A stretch of 39,648 bases of DNA from Bacteroidales bacterium (lineage in GTDB: Bacteria; Bacteroidota; Bacteroidia; Bacteroidales; JAADJA01): positions 1-39,648 of the forward strand of contig JAGVPB010000028.1 in the NCBI GenBank assembly GCA_020052415.1, written 5' to 3'. Positions within the stretch are counted from its first letter, which is position 1. The number at the start of each line of letters is the position of its first letter. Positions 23,806 through 32,176 of this stretch are shown here, piece by piece. The notes under the pieces are model-generated. The model worked only from the letters and a program-made list of their open reading frames with translations, did no database searches and was not told where the DNA came from. A program made the translations under genes and the position numbers.

Positions 23806-25290
23806 TTATAATTTCCAACCTTCTCTGTAGGTATGTTTTATATATTCTTCAGCTGCAGGTAAAGCCTTGATTGTAGCATACTGGGTATCAAAATGCGGAT
23901 GGCCTTCAATGACATTAAACTTATCGGTGGTCACAATTCTGATCTCATCCGTTTCCGAAATATTTGTGATCCTCATATTCTCACCATCCCACATCAGTTT
24001 ACGTTTCAGGTCCTGCAATCTTACCGCAAGGTTACCCATTACTACCACTTCATTTAAAGGCCCCGAATATTCAAAGTTTGAACTTGTCTGAACACGATTT
24101 TCCTGGCTTTCCTTACAGGCTCTGATCCAGTCCAGTTCGTGACCGCCTTCCATAGCTTTTTCAATTCTTCTAAGGGTTGGTTCGGGACGTTTATATTCAT
24201 TGTGAAGAGCATCCGGAAGTAAAATCGGATTACGGCCATAACAACCTGTTATCAATTTTCCTTTTTTCCCGACAAACAGTACTCCGCCGCTCTGATCGCC
24301 CATGATCTGGCCATCCTTTAATTCCTGGGGCCTTGGAGGGAGTAGCCCACCATCATACCAGGTCAGTTTTACAGGTGGAAGATTTATCTTTCCGAATTTA
24401 CCCCTGTCGGGAAATTCATAATGTACAATTTCGGAATGTGGTGCGCTCTCAGTATTGACCTGGGTTGAACTTGCATAAATGCAGTTTGGATGTCCAAGCT
24501 TCAATGCCCAAAATGCCGGATCTACAATGTGGCAGGCCATGTCGCCCAGCGCTCCCGTTCCAAAATCCCACCATGCCCGCCAATTCCAGGGTGTGTATGA
24601 AGGATGATAAGGCCGCATTTGAGCCGGACCAATAAACAAATCCCAATCGAGTGTTGAAGGAACCGGAACTATTTCCGAAGGTCTTTCAAGTCCCTGCGGC
24701 CAAATAGGCCGGTTGGTCCATGCATGAACTTCAGTTATTTCCCCTATCGCCCCATCCCAAATCCATTCACATGTCTGGCGAATGCCATCGCCCGAATTTC
24801 CCTGGTTTCCCATTTGTGTAGCTACCTTGTATTCTGCTGCAAGTTTGGTGAGTTGTCGCGATTCAAAAACGGTGTGAGTCAGTGGTTTTTGTGTATAAAC
24901 ATGTTTCCCCATTCTTATTGCGGCAGCAGTAGCAATTGCATGAGTATGGTCAGGAGTAGCGATGATGACAGCATCAATGGATTTACCCATTTCGTCATAC
25001 ATCTTCCTATAATCCATGAATTTCTTTGCTCCCGGATATTTTTCAAAAGTACCGGCTGCATAAGCCCAATCAACATCACACAAGGCCACGATATTTTCGC
25101 CGGAACAATTGCTTACATTGGTAGCACCTACTCCCCCGACTCCGATGCCCGCTATATTAAGCTTATCGCTGGGCATCTTGTGACCAAAACCGCTGATTAC
25201 ATAACTGGGTAAAATAGTAAATCCTGCGGCTGCAGTTGCCGTACTTCCTATAAACTGCCTCCTGTTCATGGTGCTTTTATTTTTTTTCAT
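23806..25290 (-). CDS. Exported Gfo/Idh/MocA family oxidoreductase (Tat signal)
   Basis: A 494-residue NAD(P)-dependent sugar dehydrogenase-type protein with a twin-arginine signal (NRRQFIGSTATAAAGF), so it is folded with its cofactor before export. The Rossmann motif is GIGVGGVGATN (48-58). The family's EKP motif reads QKP in YTQKPLTHTVFESRQL, an altered residue compared with the canonical Glu. The C-terminal substrate domain includes DFGTGALGDMACHIVDPAFWAL. A second possible start at 25269 would begin directly at MNRRQF. It is probably a glycoside or sugar oxidoreductase of the locus. The IS200-like array separates it from the next gene upstream. Confidence 0.9.
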   Translation of the reverse strand: MKKNKSTMNRRQFIGSTATAAAGFTILPSYVISGFGHKMPSDKLNIAGIGVGGVGATNVSNCSGENIVALCDVDWAYAAGTFEKYPGAKKFMDYRKMYDEMGKSIDAVIIATPDHTHAIATAAAIRMGKHVYTQKPLTHTVFESRQLTKLAAEYKVATQMGNQGNSGDGIRQTCEWIWDGAIGEITEVHAWTNRPIWPQGLERPSEIVPVPSTLDWDLFIGPAQMRPYHPSYTPWNWRAWWDFGTGALGDMACHIVDPAFWALKLGHPNCIYASSTQVNTESAPHSEIVHYEFPDRGKFGKINLPPVKLTWYDGGLLPPRPQELKDGQIMGDQSGGVLFVGKKGKLITGCYGRNPILLPDALHNEYKRPEPTLRRIEKAMEGGHELDWIRACKESQENRVQTSSNFEYSGPLNEVVVMGNLAVRLQDLKRKLMWDGENMRITNISETDEIRIVTTDKFNVIEGHPHFDTQYATIKALPAAEEYIKHTYREGWKL

Positions 25291-25395
25291 GGTTGATTTT
25301 ATTAAAAAGTTATTAATTGAATTTATTTATAGCAGTTGAATTATCATTTGATCATTTCCCAGTTCCATTGTAAATTGTAAAAAATAACCTTAATA

Positions 25396-25439
25396 GCAAA
25401 GACAATATGGACATAAATTTGTGAAAATGTACCTGCCAT
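25396..25439 (-). pseudogene. Truncated 5' end of a second IS200-like transposase
   Basis: The start codon (25437-25439) and about the first 14 codons of tnpA are duplicated here, then the homology stops. Together with the following spacer, 25396-25531 matches 26089-26224 at about 134 of 136 positions. It is therefore a remnant of another transposase copy rather than chance similarity. The gap from 25291 to 25395 shows no other feature. Confidence 0.75.
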
Positions 25440-25452
25440 TTGTTAGGTATTA

Positions 25453-25667
25453 TGTCACCCCTTTGGGGTTTATATCAATTTTTCAATTTCATTTGCTACA
25501 ATCATGTCATTCCTTCGGAATTCTTATAAATTCTTATGAACGGAACAATTCCTGAGAATTATTCGACCTACCGGAGCTATCTTTGTACGCTCCAGAACAA
25601 TCCCGAAGGGATGATATTATTCTAGAAAATCCTAAACCCTGATAATCCGAACCCCGAAGTGGTGATA
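25453..25667. repeat. REP/BIME-like unit, copy 1
   Basis: A 215-bp unit bounded by TGTCACCCCTTTGGGGTT on the left and a partly decayed inverse on the right (ACCCCGAAGTGGTGATA). It contains four small palindromes with TTC or GAA loops. Copies 2 and 3 are at 26146 and 27619. This copy differs from the other two in its middle third. It lies downstream of the intact tnpA on the minus strand. Confidence 0.85.
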
Positions 25668-25670
25668 TTG

Positions 25671-26132
25671 TCATTCTATCCATTTGAATAAATATTTTTC
25701 ATCATATTCAACTTCAAATTTTTTCAAAAATTCAAGATATTCCTCGCGAAATGTTTTCTTTTTGTGATGTACCTCCTGTTTTAAAATATAATTGTAAACC
25801 GTCCCGACTTGTGATTGTGCATATGAAAATGAACCATATCCCTCCTGCCACGAAAATTTTCCTCTCACCAATTTTTTCTCATTAATAAAATTAGAAGAAT
25901 TGTTTTTAATGTCTCTCACCAAATCAGATACTGCCTTTGAGGGTTTTAATCCAACGAAAGCATGAATATGGTCCGCAACACCATTTACGATTATTGGTTT
26001 TTGATCCTTGCCTTTAATTATTCCCGCAATGTATTTAAATACTTCATTTCTCCATTCTTTCTCAAGAAGATTTGTTTTGCCATTTACGGCAAAAACAATA
26101 TGGACATAAATTTGTGAAAATGTACCTGCCAT
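25671..26132 (-). CDS. tnpA: IS200-like / RAYT-type Y1 transposase (TnpA)
   Basis: A 153-residue single-strand-DNA transposase of the Y1 HUH family. The HUH motif is His55-Ile-His57 in ADHIHAFVGL. The candidate catalytic tyrosine is Tyr115 in VYNYILKQ, after the KFSWQEGYGSFSYA block typical of the family. The gene is intact. It is flanked on both sides by palindromic REP-like units, and no tnpB is present, which fits IS200 or a REP-associated tyrosine transposase (RAYT). It lies between two sugar oxidoreductase genes of the same orientation. Decayed tnpA pieces lie at both outer ends of the array, so it is the surviving member of a tandem series. Confidence 0.92.
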   Translation of the reverse strand: MAGTFSQIYVHIVFAVNGKTNLLEKEWRNEVFKYIAGIIKGKDQKPIIVNGVADHIHAFVGLKPSKAVSDLVRDIKNNSSNFINEKKLVRGKFSWQEGYGSFSYAQSQVGTVYNYILKQEVHHKKKTFREEYLEFLKKFEVEYDEKYLFKWIE

Positions 26133-26145
26133 TTGTTAAGTATTA

Positions 26146-26359
26146 TGTCACCCCTTTGGGGTTTATATCAATTTTTCAATTTCATTTGCTACAATCATGT
26201 CATTCCTTCGGAATTCTTATAAATGCTACTGAACGAATAAATCCCGGGACCTTTTCTACCAAATAGAATTACTATTTTCTTTTCCGCCATAATCCCGAAG
26301 GGATGATATTATTGTAGAAAATCCTAAACCCTGATAATCAGAACCCCGAAGGGGTGACA
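26146..26359. repeat. REP/BIME-like unit, copy 2
   Basis: A 214-bp unit with the best-preserved ends: TGTCACCCCTTTGGGGTT on the left and AACCCCGAAGGGGTGACA on the right, a terminal inverted repeat. Internal palindromes are ATTCC-TTC-GGAAT and ATCCC-GAA-GGGAT. Its left 79 bp is nearly identical to copy 1, whereas its middle agrees better with copy 3. It lies directly upstream of the intact tnpA start and may carry its promoter. Confidence 0.88.
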
Positions 26360-26362
26360 TTG

Positions 26363-26551
26363 TCATTCTATCCATTTGAACTAATATTCTTATCAAGTTT
26401 CCCCTCAAAATTATTCAAATATTCCAGAATTGTTCATGAAATGTATTCTTTTAAGTTCTATTTCCTGATTTAAAATATCCTAAACCAACTCAACCTCAGA
26501 ATTTGTATTGAATATGCATATTGCCTTTCCCGCTACAAAAAGTTTTCTAAA
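26363..26551 (-). pseudogene. Decayed 3' part of an IS200-like transposase
   Basis: From the stop codon (26363-26365) onward this stretch aligns by eye with the 3' part of the intact tnpA starting at 25671: 18 identical bases, then patchy matches including CCTGATTTAAAATAT against CCTGTTTTAAAATAT, and ATATGCATA-like and CCCGCTACAAAAAGTTTTCT-like segments. It has frame-breaking changes and is cut off at the downstream end of the Gfo/Idh/MocA gene. Confidence 0.75.
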
Positions 26552-27604
26552 TTACAATTTTACTTTGATTCGTTTGCTTAATTTGTTGCTTTCAAAAGCA
26601 AGCTCGATGATCCTGATGACATTTCTTGCTTCTAACGGTTTTACTGCCATCTCAGCTTTTCCGGTGAGGACGTCATAAACATTTCTGTAAAATTCCTGAT
26701 AACATCCTGCTTCTGTTTCGACAGAGCCATGAATATTGAGGTCCTGATAGTCAATAGTTATCATGCCCCACTGATCCGGGCTTTCATTTCCCCAATTTTT
26801 TGAACCAGGCAATCGTCCTTCCCTCAGATCTTTTTCCTGTGGATCAATGCCGTATTTTATATACGAACCTAAAATACCGTGAAGAATATACCTTGGTCCG
26901 GGATCGCGAACTAACATCCCGGCTGTAAGAATAACCCTGAGACATTTGAAATAGAGAATTATTCTGAAATAGTCATCTACCACGCTACCGTTACGCTGGT
27001 TGGTAATTTTTGCTTCCAGGCCGTTGGGAATTCCAAATAATTGCAGTGCCTGGTCAATCAGGTGTGAACCGAGATCATACAATACTCCCCCACCCTCATT
27101 TATATGTTCCCTCCAAACATTCCGCGGTGGCTCGGGTCTGAACCTGTCGAAATGAGCCTCATACTCCTTTAATTCACCCAGGGCACCACTTTTCAAAAGT
27201 TGGCGGATGGTCAGGAAATCACCATCCCAGCGACGGTTCTGGTAAACAAAAATCCGGAGATTAAGTTTTTCAGAAAGCTGTATAAGATCATCGGCTTCAG
27301 TTGAAGTAACAGTGAACGGTTTTTCAACAACAACATGTTTACCGGCCAGAAGGCTATCTTTTGCCATTTGATAATGCAGTGAATTTGGCGTACATATCAC
27401 CATGAGTTCAATTGCCGGATCTTTCAAAACATCTATGTAACTTTTTACAATGGTTGCCTCTGGATATAACTTACTTGATTCCTTACTTGTTCGCTCAACG
27501 ATTTGGCTGATATTGAATCCCGGATGCAGATGCAGGAATGGAGCATGGAAAACTCTTCCGGATAAGCCGAATCCAATAATTCCGGTATTTATTATTTTTT
27601 TCAT
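26552..27604 (-). CDS. Cytosolic Gfo/Idh/MocA family oxidoreductase
   Basis: A 350-residue NAD(P)-dependent oxidoreductase without signal peptide, so cytosolic, in contrast to its two exported relatives in this locus. The Rossmann motif is GIIGFGLSGRVFHAPFL (9-25). The EKP motif is intact in VVEKPFTVTS. The C-terminal domain has EGGGVLYDLGSHLIDQALQLFG, with a His typical of the active site. The overall pattern resembles scyllo-inositol or sugar dehydrogenases of the YdgJ/IolW type. It probably oxidises or reduces a sugar released by the exported enzymes. It is flanked on both sides by REP-like units, which separate it from its operon neighbours. Confidence 0.9.
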   Translation of the reverse strand: MKKIINTGIIGFGLSGRVFHAPFLHLHPGFNISQIVERTSKESSKLYPEATIVKSYIDVLKDPAIELMVICTPNSLHYQMAKDSLLAGKHVVVEKPFTVTSTEADDLIQLSEKLNLRIFVYQNRRWDGDFLTIRQLLKSGALGELKEYEAHFDRFRPEPPRNVWREHINEGGGVLYDLGSHLIDQALQLFGIPNGLEAKITNQRNGSVVDDYFRIILYFKCLRVILTAGMLVRDPGPRYILHGILGSYIKYGIDPQEKDLREGRLPGSKNWGNESPDQWGMITIDYQDLNIHGSVETEAGCYQEFYRNVYDVLTGKAEMAVKPLEARNVIRIIELAFESNKLSKRIKVKL

Positions 27605-27618
27605 TGTTTTCAGTATTA

Positions 27619-27831
27619 TGTCACCCCTTCGGGGTTATATCAATTTCTAAATTTCAATTTCTATAATCATGTCATTCCTTCGGAATTCTTTTAAATACTC
27701 CTGAACGGGATAAATCCCGGACTTTTTCTACCAATTAGAATTATTATTTTTTTTCCGCCATAATCCTGAAGGGATGATATTATTGTAGAAAAACCATATT
27801 TCCTAATAATCTGAACCCTGAAAGGGTGACA
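27619..27831. repeat. REP/BIME-like unit, copy 3 (solo)
   Basis: A 213-bp unit with ends TGTCACCCCTTCGGGGTT and AACCCTGAAAGGGTGACA and the same inner palindromes. It includes a CGGGAT-AA-ATCCCG stem that is less clear in the other copies. There is no tnpA next to it. It lies 14 bp upstream of the start of the 26552-27604 gene. The rest of this gap (27832-27912) shows nothing recognisable. Confidence 0.87.
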
Positions 27832-27912
27832 TTTAAAATTATCGTAATCATTTTTTTAACCATTTTACTACTGATCGCTGTTTACCTTCAGAGTTAAACT
27901 TCAATTTCAGTT

Positions 27913-28767
27913 TTATATACCTGAAAGTAATTTAAACAGATAATTATAACTAATGGTAATACTTTCTACCGGAGCGATTTTAAAGGACTCCTGTTCAACA
28001 AAAAAATATTTCATTCCCGATTTCTCTTTCATCCGGAATAATTCCGGGAAATTGATCTTTCCCGTGCCTATCTCTGTACTTTCCCTGCCTTCACCGGCTT
28101 CCATATCCTTAACATGCCACACTTCAAATCTCCCGGGATATTTTTCGAAATAATCAAACGGATCATACCCCGCATAAACCATCCAATACAAATCAATCTG
28201 AACAAAACACAATTCAGGATCGGTTCTTTCGAGCAAGATATCGAATGGTATTTGATTATCAATCTTTTCAAATTCAAAAGCATGATTATGGTACCCGAAT
28301 TTTATTCCCGCATTTTTACATTTACTTCCGATAATATTAAATTCATCGGCAAGTTTTTTATAATCATCCGCATTTTGCCGCTTTTCTTTTGCTACTGAGG
28401 GTAATACAAGGTATTTCATTTCGGCTTTTGCCGTATCTGCTATGACTTCATCAGCATTTATAAGATTTACGCGGCTGTGCGTGCTCAATGGCTGTATTCC
28501 GTTTTCTTTACAAATAATAGCATAATCTCCCGGGTTCAAACCATAAAATTTTCTGTTTTGGTAACCGGCAGCTTCAATTGCACTGTAACCGATTTTTGAC
28601 AATGCTTTCAATGTACCGATAAAATCACTATTCACTAAATCCCTGATAGTATATAATTGTATCCCGATTGTCCTGGCTATCGGGGAAGCCAATAATTTCC
28701 CTGGCAAAATGAGCCCGGCGGCAACGGTGGCACTCAGTCCCTGTAAAAATGTTCTCCGGTCAATCAT
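27913..28767 (-). CDS. Exported sugar phosphate isomerase/epimerase-like TIM-barrel protein
   Basis: A 284-residue protein of the xylose-isomerase-like TIM-barrel (AP endonuclease 2) family with a Tat-type signal (DRRTFLQGLSATVAAG). Metal-site elements are visible: YHNHAFEFE near 168-176, the QIDLYWM segment near 197 and HVKDMEAGEGRESTEIGTG near 228-246. Such proteins isomerise, epimerise or eliminate keto-sugars. Related TIM-barrel proteins occur with DUF1080 and Gfo/Idh/MocA genes in Bacteroides keto-glycoside loci. It lies 23 bp downstream of the 526-residue oxidoreductase gene, so the two are co-transcribed. The exact reaction is unknown. Confidence 0.88.
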   Translation of the reverse strand: MIDRRTFLQGLSATVAAGLILPGKLLASPIARTIGIQLYTIRDLVNSDFIGTLKALSKIGYSAIEAAGYQNRKFYGLNPGDYAIICKENGIQPLSTHSRVNLINADEVIADTAKAEMKYLVLPSVAKEKRQNADDYKKLADEFNIIGSKCKNAGIKFGYHNHAFEFEKIDNQIPFDILLERTDPELCFVQIDLYWMVYAGYDPFDYFEKYPGRFEVWHVKDMEAGEGRESTEIGTGKINFPELFRMKEKSGMKYFFVEQESFKIAPVESITISYNYLFKLLSGI

Positions 28768-28790
28768 TTTTGTTATTATTTACCGGCTTT

Positions 28791-30371
28791 TCAAACAATT
28801 TCCTTTTTTTCCTGATCCCAATAGACTTTCCTGTTTTCCAGATAAGCAATGGTTCCCATGTGTGATGTCATAGCTTCTTCAAAACCAACATCAATATTAC
28901 ACATCGGAATACCACCGGCCCGGATGCAGTCGAGCCAGTCTTTGATATGAAGATGCGATGTATCAATTCTTTTTCCGCCGCGATAGGTATAGAGCAATCC
29001 CCTGCCTGCGAAATATTGTTCAGTGGGAGATGTGATGGCATCCACGTGCTTAGCCCCGGGTGTAAACGAATATATTGGCATCGAAGGGTCAATTATACCC
29101 TTTTCTATTTTTTCACGATATTTTGTCGAACCCTGATCTGCAAAAAGCTTCAAGTCGTTGTCAACTTCTAGGTACGCATCGTGGCCCATGATCACCTTTC
29201 CCCTCATCTTGTTACTTGCGAGAGAAGCACTATAGATCAGGGTTAAATTACGGTCGGGATATTCAAAAACCTGTTGGAGAACATCCGGCACTGTTCGCCC
29301 GTCTTTATAAAAGTATATTCCCCCTGAAGAAACTGCCGAATGTGGAATGCCTAATCCCAGGATTTGGTTCATAGCATCATATTCGTGGGTGAACAGATCG
29401 CCCGACAAACCGGTACTATAATCCCACCAGCACCTCCATCTGAAGAACCGTTCAAGGCTGAATTCATGATAAGGCGCGGGCCCTATAAACTGATCCCAGT
29501 CAATATTATATTTCCCTGCTTCTTCATCTATTTTATAAACCCAGGCCCCTTCGGGATCATTCCGGTTTGTCGTTACCTCGACAAGGTTAACCGCACCGAG
29601 CAGTCCTTTCTCAAAAACTTCCTTTGCCTTGATATAGCTTTCGGTCTGACGGTTCTGATGCCCAAGCTGAAATACGATGTTATTTTCTTTCACTTCTTTC
29701 ACTACTTCATAAGTCTCAGCCACCGTCCATGTCATCGGCTTTTCGCAATAAACATGCTTCCCGGCTCTGGCTGCTTCAATGGTTATGGTTCCGTGCCAGT
29801 GGTCGGGAGTTGCAATGATCACCGCATCAATATCATCCGAAGCGAGGAGTTCTTTATAGGTCCTGTACCTTTTTGGTTTTTGACCCATCGTACCTTCCGA
29901 ACCGTTGCGGTTGTTATTGGCGCTTGCTCGTAGCCCTTTATCAGCATTCAGGTCATAAATATCACAAAGGCCATTAACAATTACATTCAGATCCGGCTGT
30001 TCCATGAATTCAGCCAATCGGGTATCGGTTTTATCCTTTTTATTACCTTCTGTCCAGTCGTCAATCAGCTCAGGACGAAGAAATCCTAAGGCTTTAAGCA
30101 AGGACCTGCCTCTGCCCCCGGTTCCTATGATCCCCAACCTGATCTTCTTGTCCATGGGCACGCTTCGGTTTAAAACCGGAATATCAGTACCAAGATTAAG
30201 TTCATGTCTGATCTCACCTTTAAGGATTTTATCAAATTTCTGCTTTCTGTACCAACCATATAAGAAGGCACCAAGAACAGGAACCGTTGCCAGTCCGCGG
30301 ATAACCTCCCTGCGACTTAATTTCTTTTTATTTCCTAAAGGTTTTTCTTCCGGATTATTTTTGGTTTCCAT
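28791..30371 (-). CDS. Exported Gfo/Idh/MocA family oxidoreductase (long form)
   Basis: A 526-residue oxidoreductase, longer than the usual 350-450. The N-terminal SRREVIRGLATVPVLGAFLYG combines a Tat-like twin arginine with a hydrophobic helix, so it is exported and possibly membrane-held. The Rossmann motif is GIIGTGGRGRSLL near 80-92. EKP is intact in VYCEKPMTWTVAETYEVV. The substrate domain includes DYSTGLSGDLFTHEYDAMNQILGLG. Its start overlaps the end of the DoxX gene by 17 bp, which implies tight coupling and suggests that reducing equivalents could pass to the membrane. It probably oxidises a glycoside in the periplasm; the substrate is not known. Confidence 0.9.
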   Translation of the reverse strand: METKNNPEEKPLGNKKKLSRREVIRGLATVPVLGAFLYGWYRKQKFDKILKGEIRHELNLGTDIPVLNRSVPMDKKIRLGIIGTGGRGRSLLKALGFLRPELIDDWTEGNKKDKTDTRLAEFMEQPDLNVIVNGLCDIYDLNADKGLRASANNNRNGSEGTMGQKPKRYRTYKELLASDDIDAVIIATPDHWHGTITIEAARAGKHVYCEKPMTWTVAETYEVVKEVKENNIVFQLGHQNRQTESYIKAKEVFEKGLLGAVNLVEVTTNRNDPEGAWVYKIDEEAGKYNIDWDQFIGPAPYHEFSLERFFRWRCWWDYSTGLSGDLFTHEYDAMNQILGLGIPHSAVSSGGIYFYKDGRTVPDVLQQVFEYPDRNLTLIYSASLASNKMRGKVIMGHDAYLEVDNDLKLFADQGSTKYREKIEKGIIDPSMPIYSFTPGAKHVDAITSPTEQYFAGRGLLYTYRGGKRIDTSHLHIKDWLDCIRAGGIPMCNIDVGFEEAMTSHMGTIAYLENRKVYWDQEKKEIV

Positions 30372-30864
30372 TTTCTGTATTAAATTTCCTGTTTGAAAAA
30401 ATTAACCTGTCTATTCCTATTTTTCTGTGTGCTGGGAAGATAAATAATACCATCATTGCGACTATTTCTATAAAATTTTTATTTATGAAAAGGTAGCTGC
30501 CCTCCATAGGCAACTCATACTTTAATCCGACAAAAGGCGGATGGGAAAGGTAATAGAAAGCAAGCATTACTATTCCAGCGGGCAGAGTAATACGGTTGAA
30601 TGCGCCAAGGATCAAACCAAGTCCGATTGTGATCAATCCCCAGATGTTCATGAAATCCACAACACTAAGTGTGTCAGGATTAGCTGCGAGTCTGTAAAAA
30701 AAGCCTTTCATAAATCCTGCCGAATCGAGCAGGTAACCCACACTTGACCAGTTGGGATTCACAGCTTTTACAAGGCCTTCGTAAAGAAAATGCCAGCCGA
30801 TAATGACTCTTAGAAATGTGAGCCAGAACACCTGAGACGCAGTATAGCTTGTTCCTTTATTCAT
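30355..30864 (-). CDS. DoxX-family membrane protein
   Basis: A 169-residue integral membrane protein with four hydrophobic helices. DoxX-type blocks are visible: FLRVIIGWHFLYEGLVKAVNP near 14-34, NIWGLITIGLGLILGAFNRITLPAGIVMLAFYYLSHPP in the middle, and NKNFIEIVAMMVLFIFP near 128-144. DoxX relatives are linked to quinone-dependent electron transfer. Here the gene overlaps the following exported oxidoreductase gene by 17 bp and follows the tandem DUF1080 gene by 31 bp. A role in re-oxidising the oxidoreductase is an attractive inference but is unproven. Confidence 0.85.
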   Translation of the reverse strand: MNKGTSYTASQVFWLTFLRVIIGWHFLYEGLVKAVNPNWSSVGYLLDSAGFMKGFFYRLAANPDTLSVVDFMNIWGLITIGLGLILGAFNRITLPAGIVMLAFYYLSHPPFVGLKYELPMEGSYLFINKNFIEIVAMMVLFIFPAHRKIGIDRLIFSNRKFNTENGNQK

Positions 30865-30895
30865 TTCAATTTATTATTTTAAACTTGTCTTCCAT

Positions 30896-32176
30896 TTAGA
30901 GTTCTTTTATAAAAATATTCCTCCACTTCACTTTAATCCCTCCTCCGTCATGGATTTGCACCGCGATGACTCCGGTTGCCTGCCCGATCTTTCCATCAGT
31001 GATATCGGTCATCATTTCGTTATTAAGCCAGGTCATCACACGGTCACCTTCAACTTTTATAACCATGTCATTCCATTCACCCATTTTTAAAATATCCTCT
31101 TTATCCTCCGGTATCTGGTAGAGCCACCCTCTGCCATAAGATTCATAAATTCCGCCTGTGTCTTTTCCCGGAGGGGCAACCTCTGCCTGCCAACCGGTTA
31201 TTTTTGTACCCTCGATTGCTGAATGGAAAAATACACCGCTGTTTCCTTCCGATTCCTGTTTGAACTGCAATCTCAGAATAAAATTTTTATAAATTCTCTC
31301 AGTTGCAAGGTAACCATACTGCTTATCCGCGCCGCTTTCACAAACCAATTCCCCGTTTTCAACATACCACTTTTCAGTCCCATGAATTTTCCAGCCCGTA
31401 AGATCTGATTCATTAAAAAGCTGGATTCCGGTATCAGTTAAATCCCTTATCCTGACATTCCTGAATTTTGCGATGCTTCCATGATCCTGAAGTGCAATAT
31501 GACCTTTGCAGGCAAGTCCGTAACCCGGATAATCCTTCCATTTTGATTTCTGAACGCGATCATACCAATCCTCAGTCCATAGATCATAAGCAACAACCAG
31601 GCTTCCATTGAGCCAATGTTCAACGTGGCAATTTTTAACGATTATCCTGCTCTCGTTAAATTCACCAACAGCTTTAAGGGATTTATTTTCTGGGTCATGC
31701 ATCGCGTAGTTGGCGCCGGTTTTTTGCCACTCTTCAAGCTTTTCAGGAAATCCTGCATCATCAATCAGCTGATATTCTGGACCGGTCGCATAAACAGCGG
31801 GATAATCATTTTCGAGGACATGATAAAAGATGCCGCTATTGCCACCTTTTGATATAGCCCATTCTACGATCAGTTCGAAATCCGCGAATTGCTCTTCAGT
31901 AATAATGTCACCGCCCATGTTTCCACCTTTCCCCTGAACTATAAGGCTTCCGTTTTCAACATACCAGTCTTCATTCACACCGTTACCTTTAAAATTTCTC
32001 CAGCCATTGGTAGTTTTGCCATCGAACAGAATTTTCCAGCCTTCTTCATCCTGTGGCTGCAACACAGAGCCCGGCGTTTCATGACAAGAACTTTTTCGCG
32101 GTTCCGTTTTGAAAGAGAATCCAGCAATCGCCAGGATCAGAAAAAAAACAGAATAATATAAGAAACTTAATTTCAT
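30896..32176 (-). CDS. Secreted protein with two tandem DUF1080 domains
   Basis: A 426-residue exported protein with signal-like residues 1-22 (hydrophobic core, no clear lipobox) and two DUF1080 beta-sandwich domains. Domain 1 spans about 42-232 (GWKILFDGKTTNGWRNFKG, GGDIITEEQFADFELIVEWAISKGGNSGIFY, HIALQDHGSIAKFRNVRIRDL). Domain 2 spans about 236-426 (GIQLFNESDLTGWKIHG, ILRLQFKQESEGNSGVFFHS, VIAVQIHDGGGIKVKWRNIFIKEL). Each keeps the GNSG core; they are diverged, so this is an old duplication. It is the first gene of the minus-strand sugar locus, 31 bp upstream of DoxX. A 3-keto-glycoside hydrolase/lyase role is inferred from the family. Confidence 0.88.
   Translation of the reverse strand: MKLSFLYYSVFFLILAIAGFSFKTEPRKSSCHETPGSVLQPQDEEGWKILFDGKTTNGWRNFKGNGVNEDWYVENGSLIVQGKGGNMGGDIITEEQFADFELIVEWAISKGGNSGIFYHVLENDYPAVYATGPEYQLIDDAGFPEKLEEWQKTGANYAMHDPENKSLKAVGEFNESRIIVKNCHVEHWLNGSLVVAYDLWTEDWYDRVQKSKWKDYPGYGLACKGHIALQDHGSIAKFRNVRIRDLTDTGIQLFNESDLTGWKIHGTEKWYVENGELVCESGADKQYGYLATERIYKNFILRLQFKQESEGNSGVFFHSAIEGTKITGWQAEVAPPGKDTGGIYESYGRGWLYQIPEDKEDILKMGEWNDMVIKVEGDRVMTWLNNEMMTDITDGKIGQATGVIAVQIHDGGGIKVKWRNIFIKEL

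Noticed and set aside
24724-25212. Plus-strand 162-codon frame
   Set aside because: It is the antisense shadow of the 494-residue Tat-exported oxidoreductase gene.
25396-26224. Two nearly identical 136-bp blocks suggestive of a CRISPR or att-site pair
   Set aside because: They are explained by duplication of the tnpA 5' end plus REP-like unit; there are only two copies, 693 bp apart, with no spacers or cas genes.
29364-29933. Plus-strand 189-codon frame
   Set aside because: It lies antisense inside the 526-residue oxidoreductase gene, whose motifs are clear; it shows no domain of its own.
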